Part shown: positions 5,871-10,650 of the stretch, piece by piece | Layout of the letters: each line of letters opens with the position of its first letter | Position numbering within the stretch: position 1 is the first letter of the stretch | Source of the DNA: JALOAT01 sp041677345 | Lineage (GTDB): Bacteria; Pseudomonadota; Gammaproteobacteria; Thiohalomonadales; Thiohalomonadaceae | Length of the DNA: 10,650 nt | Direction: 5' to 3' | Assembly (NCBI GenBank): GCA_041677345.1 | Contig: JBAYQE010000093.1 | Coordinates: 1-10,650, forward strand | Program-made: the position numbers and the translations under genes | The notes under the pieces: model-generated | Database searches by the model: none | What the model was told of the DNA's origin: nothing | Seen by the model: the letters and a program-made list of their open reading frames with translations, nothing else

Positions 5871-6534
5871 GACGACGATTGTGGAAGCTCGCGGGCTCTC
5901 CAGGCAAGTGGACAGCCCGGAAGGGCCGCTCACCATCCTCGACGATGTGAACCTGTGCATCGAATCCGGTGAGGCGGTGGCCATCGTGGGCGCCTCGGGT
6001 TCGGGCAAGTCCACCCTGCTCGGTTTGCTGGCCGGGCTGGACCTGCCCAGCGCCGGGCAGGTGTTACTGGGTGGGTGTGACCTTGCCGGCCTGGATGAGG
6101 ACGGTCGCGCGGCATTGCGCGCGCGCACCCTCGGCTTCGTGTTCCAGTCCTTCCATCTGCTGCCCAGTCTCACCGCCCTGGAAAACGTCATGTTGCCGCT
6201 GGAGCTGGCGGGTCTGGGGCAGGCACGTACCGAGGCCGCGGCCCTGCTGGAGCGCGTCGGCCTCACCGCGCGCCGTGCCCACTACCCGCACCAACTCTCG
6301 GGCGGCGAGCAGCAGCGCGTCGCCATCGCACGCGCCTTTGCCACGAAGCCCTCGCTGTTGCTCGCCGATGAGCCCACAGGCAACCTGGATACCCGCACCG
6401 GCGCGCACATTATCGACCTCCTGTTCGACCTGAACACCGAGCACGGCACGACCCTGGTGCTGGTGACCCACGACGTGCACCTCGCCGCGCGCTGTGGACG
6501 GCAGTTGGTGCTCGACGCGGGCAGGCTGGTATGA
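5869..6534 (+). CDS. ybbA: YbbA: ABC transporter ATPase of the YbbAP (MacB/LolD-like) pump
   Basis: This 221-residue ATPase has all ABC motifs: Walker A GASGSGKST (41-49), Q-loop Gln93 in VFQSF, signature LSGGEQQR (143-150), Walker B LLLADE (163-168, catalytic Glu168), D-loop and switch His201 in VTHD. FVFQSFHLLPSLTALENV (90-107) and LADEPTGNLD (165-174) are typical of the MacB/LolD/FtsE group. Length and sequence match E. coli YbbA (228), including the IVE strand near the start, which supports this ATG. Its start codon overlaps that of tesA on the opposite strand, and its stop overlaps the ybbP start (ATGA, 6531-6534), implying coupled translation. It should act as a cytoplasmic dimer driving two YbbP subunits by ATP hydrolysis, moving hydrophobic substrates out of the inner membrane rather than through it. 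Confidence 0.93.
   Translation: MTTIVEARGLSRQVDSPEGPLTILDDVNLCIESGEAVAIVGASGSGKSTLLGLLAGLDLPSAGQVLLGGCDLAGLDEDGRAALRARTLGFVFQSFHLLPSLTALENVMLPLELAGLGQARTEAAALLERVGLTARRAHYPHQLSGGEQQRVAIARAFATKPSLLLADEPTGNLDTRTGAHIIDLLFDLNTEHGTTLVLVTHDVHLAARCGRQLVLDAGRLV
5878..5907 (-). promoter_or_regulatory. Possible tesA promoter giving a leaderless transcript
   Basis: On the minus strand TTGCCT (5907-5902) is a four-of-six -35 match and CACAAT (5883-5878) a four-of-six -10 match, with an 18-base spacer. Only seven bases separate the -10 from the tesA ATG, so transcription would begin at or next to the start codon. That fits the lack of any ribosome site. The promoter lies wholly inside the first codons of ybbA. 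Confidence 0.35.
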
Positions 6535-9020
6535 CGGGCCACGCCTGGGGCTTTTCCCTGCACATGCTGCGACGCAGCCTGCGCGCCGGCGAACTGCGCG
6601 TGCTGTTGCTGGCCCTCGTGGTGGCAGTGGCGAGCGTGACCTCGGTGGGCTTTTTCACCGATCGTGTGCGCCGCGCCATGGAGCATCAGGCCAGCGAGAT
6701 GCTGGCCGCCGATCGCGTGCTGGAAAGCACACAGCCGCTGCGCCACGAATGGCTTGCCGCCGCCGCTGCCCACGGTCTCGCCCGCGCCGAGACCTGGTCG
6801 TTCCGTTCCGTGGTCGTCGCCGGCGAGCGCCTGGAGCTGTCCGAGGTGAAGGCTGTGGATGCAGGCTATCCGCTGCGCGGCGCGCTGCGTATCGCTGCGG
6901 CGCCCTTCGGCCCCGAGCGCACGACCGCGGCGGGACCACCCCCCGGGCGTGCCTGGCTGGAGCCTCGCCTGCTGCAGGCACTTGGCCTGCGCGTGGGCGA
7001 CAGCCTCACCCTGGGTGAACGGGAACTGACCGTCGACGCGGTGCTCGCCTACGAGCCCGATCGCGGTGGTGAGATGTTCAACATCGCGCCACGCCTGCTC
7101 ATGAACCTCGCCGATGTCCCGGCCACAGGACTTATCCAGACGGGCAGCCTGGTGACCTACCGTTTGCTGCTCTCCGGTCCCCAGCACGGCCTGGCGGGAT
7201 TTCGCGCTGCGGTGCAGCCCTTGCTCGGTCCGTCCGATCGCCTCATCGGCGTGCGCGATGCGCGCCCGGAACTGAACGCCGCCCTGGAGCGCGCCGAACG
7301 TTATCTCGGCCTGGCCGCGCTGGTGAGCGTGCTGCTCGCGGGTGTGGCCGTGGCGGTGGCAGCCAACCGTTATGCCCGGCGCGAGCTGGATGGTGCCGCG
7401 GTGATGCGCTGCCTGGGTGCTTCGCAGGGTTTCCTCACCGCGGTCTTCGTACTGCAACTGCTGTGGCTCGCGCTGGGGGCGGCACTGCTCGGTATTGCGC
7501 TGGGCTACGCGGGGCACGCGCTCATCGTGCACCTGTTCGGCGGCTTGCTGGCGCACGAGCTGCCGGCACCGTCCGCGTTGCCTGCCCTGTTCGGGCTGGT
7601 GACCGCCGTGGTGACCCTCGCCGGTTTCGCTCTGCCGCCGGTGCTCGCCATGCGTCATACCCCGCCACTGCGTGTACTGCGGCGCGATCTGCTGCCGCTG
7701 CCGCCGCGTGCGCGTGCGGTGTATGGGGCGGCACTTGCCACGGTGGGAACGCTCCTGTTGTGGCAGTCGCGCGACCTCATGCTCGCCGGCCTCGTGCTCA
7801 CCGGCGCGCTGCTCACCCTGGGCGTGCTGGCGCTGGCGGCACTCGGTCTCGTTGCGTTGCTGCGCGGACTGCGTCATACCGGTGGCGTGGCATGGCGCTT
7901 CGGTCTTGCCGCGCTCACACGTCGCGCTCGTGGCACGGTGGCACAGGTGGTGGCCTTCGGCATCGGCATCATGGTGCTGCTGCTGTTGACCCTGGTGCGC
8001 ACCGATCTGCTGGAGCAGTGGCGTGCACGCCTGCCCGCCGAGGCCCCCAATCATTTCCTGGTGAACGTGGTACCCGATCAGGTGCAGGAACTGGGTGCCT
8101 TTTTTGCTGCGCGCGGTGTGACGGCGCCGCAGCTTCATCCCATGGTGCGCGGGCGGCTGGTGGCCATCAACGAGCGCGAGGTCAGTGCCGCCGACTACAA
8201 GGAGACGCGTGCGCAGCGTTTGGTGCGCCGCGAGTTCAACCTGTCCTGGAGTCGCGAGCTGCCGCGGGGCAATGCGGTGGTGCAGGGGGCCTGGTGGGGG
8301 CGTGACCGGGCCGGTGAGTGGTCACTGGAACAGGGACTGGCCGAGGCGCTCGGCATCGGCATCGGTGATCGGCTGGTGTTCAGCGTGGCGGGCCAGCGCA
8401 TTGCCGGTCGCGTCAGCAGCCTGCGTGAGCTGGAGTGGGATTCGTTCGATGTGAACTTTTTCGTACTGGGTCCGCCCGGCATGCTGGAAGCGTATCCGGC
8501 AAGCTATATCACCAGCTTTCATCTGGCAGCGCAGGCCAGGCCCATGCTGGCCGAGCTGGTGCATGCCTTTCCCAACGTGACCGTTATCGACGTGGACGCG
8601 CTCATGACGCGGGTGCGCGCCATCATGGACCGGGTCAGCCACGCGGTGGAGTTCGTGTTTGTCTTCACCCTGGCGGCGGGGCTGGCGGTGCTGTTCGCGG
8701 CGGTGCAGGCGACGCGCGAGGAACGTCTGCAAGAGGCGGCCGTGTTGCGCACCCTGGGCGCGCGCGGGGCACACATCCGTGGCGCCCTGCTGACAGAGTT
8801 CCTGGTGCTGGGTACGCTCTCCGGGCTGCTTGCGGCGGCCGCCGCATCGGCCCTGAGTGCACTGCTGGCTCGTTTCGTGTTTGACTTCGGTTACAACCTT
8901 GACGCATGGGTGTGGCTGGTGGGCGCCGGCGGCGGGGCGCTTGGCGTGGGTCTGGCCGGACTGGCGGGGACGCGTGCAGTGCTCAGCCAGCCGCCGTTGT
9001 GGGCCCTGAGGCGCATGTAG
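6531..9020 (+). CDS. ybbP: YbbP: FtsX/LolC/MacB-type permease of the YbbAP transporter
   Basis: This 829-residue protein is slightly longer than E. coli YbbP (804). About ten membrane helices are visible: 22-42, 258-279, 299-325, 347-372, 396-412, 415-446, 468-489, 704-726, 752-781 and 791-814. Helix 1 is followed by a large periplasmic domain (about 43-255), and helix 7 by a second one (about 490-703). This duplicated layout, with FtsX-type blocks after each domain (RELDGAAVMRCLGAS 284-298; ERLQEAAVLRTLGAR 731-745), is typical of the YbbP subgroup. The paired 'AVLRTLGA' segments are coupling helices that contact the ATPase. It is translationally coupled to ybbA by a four-base overlap. With YbbA it should form a mechanotransmission-type pump that hands lipids or other hydrophobic compounds to periplasmic TesA. 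No frameshift or missing segment is seen. Confidence 0.92.
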   Translation: MTGHAWGFSLHMLRRSLRAGELRVLLLALVVAVASVTSVGFFTDRVRRAMEHQASEMLAADRVLESTQPLRHEWLAAAAAHGLARAETWSFRSVVVAGERLELSEVKAVDAGYPLRGALRIAAAPFGPERTTAAGPPPGRAWLEPRLLQALGLRVGDSLTLGERELTVDAVLAYEPDRGGEMFNIAPRLLMNLADVPATGLIQTGSLVTYRLLLSGPQHGLAGFRAAVQPLLGPSDRLIGVRDARPELNAALERAERYLGLAALVSVLLAGVAVAVAANRYARRELDGAAVMRCLGASQGFLTAVFVLQLLWLALGAALLGIALGYAGHALIVHLFGGLLAHELPAPSALPALFGLVTAVVTLAGFALPPVLAMRHTPPLRVLRRDLLPLPPRARAVYGAALATVGTLLLWQSRDLMLAGLVLTGALLTLGVLALAALGLVALLRGLRHTGGVAWRFGLAALTRRARGTVAQVVAFGIGIMVLLLLTLVRTDLLEQWRARLPAEAPNHFLVNVVPDQVQELGAFFAARGVTAPQLHPMVRGRLVAINEREVSAADYKETRAQRLVRREFNLSWSRELPRGNAVVQGAWWGRDRAGEWSLEQGLAEALGIGIGDRLVFSVAGQRIAGRVSSLRELEWDSFDVNFFVLGPPGMLEAYPASYITSFHLAAQARPMLAELVHAFPNVTVIDVDALMTRVRAIMDRVSHAVEFVFVFTLAAGLAVLFAAVQATREERLQEAAVLRTLGARGAHIRGALLTEFLVLGTLSGLLAAAAASALSALLARFVFDFGYNLDAWVWLVGAGGGALGVGLAGLAGTRAVLSQPPLWALRRM

Positions 9021-9044
9021 CCGCGGGGTGGAGGGAAGGGAAGG

Positions 9045-10409
9045 ATGTTGACACCGGGTATGATTCGCGATTTCTTCCTGCGCGAGGCGTGGCAGGTGGA
9101 GCCCAGCACGCTGAGCGGGCCACAACGGCTGCTGGTCCGGGTCGCTCGGGTGTCCTTCGTGCTCGGGCGCGAGGTGATGCTGGGTGAGCTGACGCTGCGC
9201 GCCATGAGTCTGGTGTATACCACGCTGCTGTCGCTGGTGCCTTTGCTGGCAGTGAGCTTTTCCGTGCTCAAGCCCTTCGGCGTGCACAACCAGATCGCGC
9301 CGCTGCTCAACCAGTTCCTGGCACCGCTCGGGCCGAAGGGCCTCGAACTCGCCTCACGCATCATCGGTTTCGTGGAAAACGTGCGCGTGGGCCTGTTGGG
9401 CGCTATCGGCCTGCTGTTCCTGTTCTACACCGTCATCACCCTGATCCAGAAAACCGAGGAATCATTCAACTACGTCTGGCGCGTACGCAGTCCGCGGCCA
9501 TTCTCACGCCGCTTCAGCGATTACCTGAGCGTCATTCTCATCGGCCCGGTGCTGGTGTTTTCGGCCATCGCCGTCACGGCCTCGGTCATGAACTTCGCGG
9601 TGGTGCAGTGGCTGCTGCAGCACGAGACCATCGGCCCCATGGTGCTGAGCCTGGGACGGTTGCTGCCCTACGCCATCGTCATCGGCGCCTTCACGTTCAT
9701 GTACGTATTCATCCCCAATACGCGCGTGCGCTGGCGCTCGGCGCTGGTGGGCGGCACCGTGGCCGGCATGCTGTGGCAGACCACGGGCTATGTGTTTGCG
9801 TCCTTCGCGGCCGGCTCCATGCAGAACGTCATCTACTCCAGCTTCGCCATCGTGCTGCTGTTCATGGTGTGGCTGTACCTGAGCTGGTTCATCCTGCTGT
9901 TCGGCTCCCAGGTCGCCTATTTCCATCAGCACCCGCAGCAGATACGCCTGGGCCGCGGCCGCTTCATCCTCAGCCCGCGCCTCAGTGAACAGGCAGGGCT
10001 TACCCTCATGTACCTCGTGACCGAGCGCTACATGCACGGCGGCGAGCCCTGGGCCACGGACGGGTTGGTGGCACGCCTGAAACTCCCGGGTGACGCGGTG
10101 GACGACCTGCTGCAGGTGCTGGTGCGTGGCGGCCTCCTGGTCTGTGCCGGCCCCATGGACACTCCCGTGTTCGTGCCGGCACGGGATCCGGAGTCCATCG
10201 CTGTGCAGGAAATCCTGCAGGTGGTGCGCAGCGCCGGGGAGGAGACCTACGCGGCAGAGGCCTTCCAGCTGGACGTCGGCGCCGTGAACCAGCTCCTGGC
10301 GCAGGCGCGCCAGGCCGAGTCGCGGCTGGCCGCGTTGAGTATCAAGGACCTGGTGCGCAGCGGCGCCCTGCCTGTATCAGCGGTGATTGCCGCCGCGCCC
10401 TTTCCCTGA
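9045..10409 (+). CDS. YihY/BrkB-family inner-membrane protein with C-terminal winged-helix-like extension
   Basis: This 454-residue protein begins at an ATG 24 bases after ybbP, preceded by GGAGGGAAGGGAAGG, so it may be cotranscribed with ybbAP. Residues about 40-295 are the YihY/BrkB membrane domain with six likely helices (about 51-75, 113-136, 160-187, 204-223, 231-257, 264-292). Family motifs include LRAMSLVYTTLLSLVPLLAV (51-70), FNYVWRV (141-147) and the VIYSSFAIVLLFMVWLY block (262-278). E. coli YihY is about 290 residues, so 150 more follow here. Residues 312-400 look like an Rrf2-type winged helix: a helix (AGLTLMYLVTERY), 'DGLVARLKLPGDAVDDLLQVLVRGGLLV' as helix-turn-helix, a wing (DTPVFVPARDP) and 'IAVQEILQVV'. 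The Rrf2 iron-sulfur cysteines are absent. The family was once called ribonuclease BN in error; its real function is unknown. Long homologues exist in proteobacteria. Confidence 0.88.
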   Translation: MLTPGMIRDFFLREAWQVEPSTLSGPQRLLVRVARVSFVLGREVMLGELTLRAMSLVYTTLLSLVPLLAVSFSVLKPFGVHNQIAPLLNQFLAPLGPKGLELASRIIGFVENVRVGLLGAIGLLFLFYTVITLIQKTEESFNYVWRVRSPRPFSRRFSDYLSVILIGPVLVFSAIAVTASVMNFAVVQWLLQHETIGPMVLSLGRLLPYAIVIGAFTFMYVFIPNTRVRWRSALVGGTVAGMLWQTTGYVFASFAAGSMQNVIYSSFAIVLLFMVWLYLSWFILLFGSQVAYFHQHPQQIRLGRGRFILSPRLSEQAGLTLMYLVTERYMHGGEPWATDGLVARLKLPGDAVDDLLQVLVRGGLLVCAGPMDTPVFVPARDPESIAVQEILQVVRSAGEETYAAEAFQLDVGAVNQLLAQARQAESRLAALSIKDLVRSGALPVSAVIAAAPFP

Positions 10410-10571
10410 GCGGAGGGGCAAGGCATTGTCGTCCGGCCCGCGACGCTCCCCGGCGCGGCGCTCGCCCGGCACGCGCGTGTCCATGAACACCGGTGCGGGT
10501 TGTGTGCGCCGCTCCATGCGGCGGCGTTCGGCACCGCGGCGTTCGGCCTTGGGCATGTCCTTGCGGGTCAT
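10377..10571 (-). CDS. Small, very basic protein with a five-residue ERR repeat (hypothetical)
   Basis: This 64-residue protein is read from ATG at 10571-10569 to TGA at 10379-10377. A good ribosome site (AAGGAG, complement of 10577-10582) five bases before the ATG supports a real gene. The sequence is rich in Arg and Glu with a 5-residue period: AERRG, AERRR, MERRT (9-23), then after a Pro-containing linker GERRA, GERRG (36-45). There is no signal peptide, membrane segment or cysteine. ERR-type clusters occur at the ends of many proteobacterial proteins, but I do not recognise this family. Its last 33 bases overlap the 3' end of the YihY-like gene on the other strand. The charge suggests binding to nucleic acid or membrane, which is inference only. 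High GC makes chance open frames common, so certainty is moderate. Confidence 0.6.
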   Translation of the reverse strand: MTRKDMPKAERRGAERRRMERRTQPAPVFMDTRVPGERRAGERRGPDDNALPLRSGKGRGGNHR

Positions 10572-10616
10572 GGTCGCTCCTTTCCCAGCGTTTCATCACG
10601 TCCAGGAACAACACGG

Positions 10617-10650
10617 GGCCACAGAGCACACGGAGGAAGATTCTGCGTCC
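10617..10650. repeat. Possible edge of a dispersed repeat at the window end
   Basis: GGCCACAGAGCACACGGAGG (10617-10636) resembles the 'CCACAGAGGACACGGAG' repeats scattered between genes of many proteobacteria. Only this edge is inside the window, so the call rests on recognition of a short motif. Confidence 0.3.

Noticed and set aside
5871..6266. N-terminal extension of tesA to give a 339-residue protein
   Set aside because: The added part is antisense to ybbA, has no family similarity and would bury the signal peptide in the middle of the protein.
6282..8138. 618-residue open frame on the minus strand opposite ybbA and ybbP
   Set aside because: It lies wholly antisense to two clear ABC transporter genes. 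Its protein is rich in Gln, His and Arg, typical of the complement of high-GC genes, and it has no recognisable domain.
8322..9287. 321-residue minus-strand open frame opposite ybbP and the YihY-like gene
   Set aside because: Antisense shadow with His/Gln/Arg-rich composition; no ribosome site or known motif.
1..10650. CRISPR array, tRNA, rRNA, integrase, toxin-antitoxin or defence genes
   Set aside because: I looked for regularly spaced direct repeats, cloverleaf-like segments and characteristic protein motifs and found none.

Overview
The window is high-GC bacterial DNA, densely coding, and every recognisable gene belongs to a chromosomal family typical of Gammaproteobacteria: hrpA, sirB1, marC-type, the tesA/ybbA/ybbP cluster and a YihY/BrkB-type membrane protein. 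The tesA-ybbA-ybbP arrangement and the REP-type inverted repeats point to a gammaproteobacterium. A purple-sulfur or Chromatiales-like lineage is possible, but that is a guess from GC content and gene style. I see no phage genes, transposase, CRISPR array, rRNA or tRNA.

Layout. Positions 1-1848 (+) hold the 3' half of hrpA, a DEAH-box RNA helicase cut by the window edge. After a 269-base gap comes a 250-residue cytoplasmic protein with three BON domains (2118-2870, +). It converges across a strong GC hairpin on a 77-residue protein with a heavy-metal-associated-like fold (2919-3152, -). A 208-base divergent region with a good sigma70-type promoter precedes sirB1 (3361-4200, +). A REP/REPIN-like inverted repeat lies between sirB1 and a MarC-family membrane protein (4431-5051, +). 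A second dispersed-type inverted repeat fills the gap between marC and the convergent tesA (5247-5870, -).

The most interesting region is 5247-9020. tesA (periplasmic SGNH esterase/lysophospholipase) lies head to head with ybbA (ABC ATPase) and ybbP (MacB/LolE-type permease). The two start codons overlap by two bases on opposite strands. ybbA and ybbP overlap by four bases (ATGA), so they are translationally linked. Together they form the likely YbbAP-TesA machine, in which the ABC pump lifts hydrophobic molecules from the inner membrane and the periplasmic esterase cleaves them. Candidate promoters suggest that tesA mRNA may be leaderless and that the ybbA promoter may lie inside the tesA signal-peptide codons.

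Downstream at 9045-10409 (+) is a YihY/BrkB-family membrane protein with a C-terminal extension that reads like an Rrf2-type winged helix. Its 3' end overlaps a convergent gene for a 64-residue very basic protein (10377-10571, -) built on a five-residue ERR repeat. The last bases carry the edge of what looks like another dispersed repeat.

Overall this is an ordinary core-genome region. I found no convincing new multi-gene system. The points worth checking are the tesA/ybbA overlap, the YihY plus winged-helix fusion, the small ERR-repeat protein and the two repeat elements.
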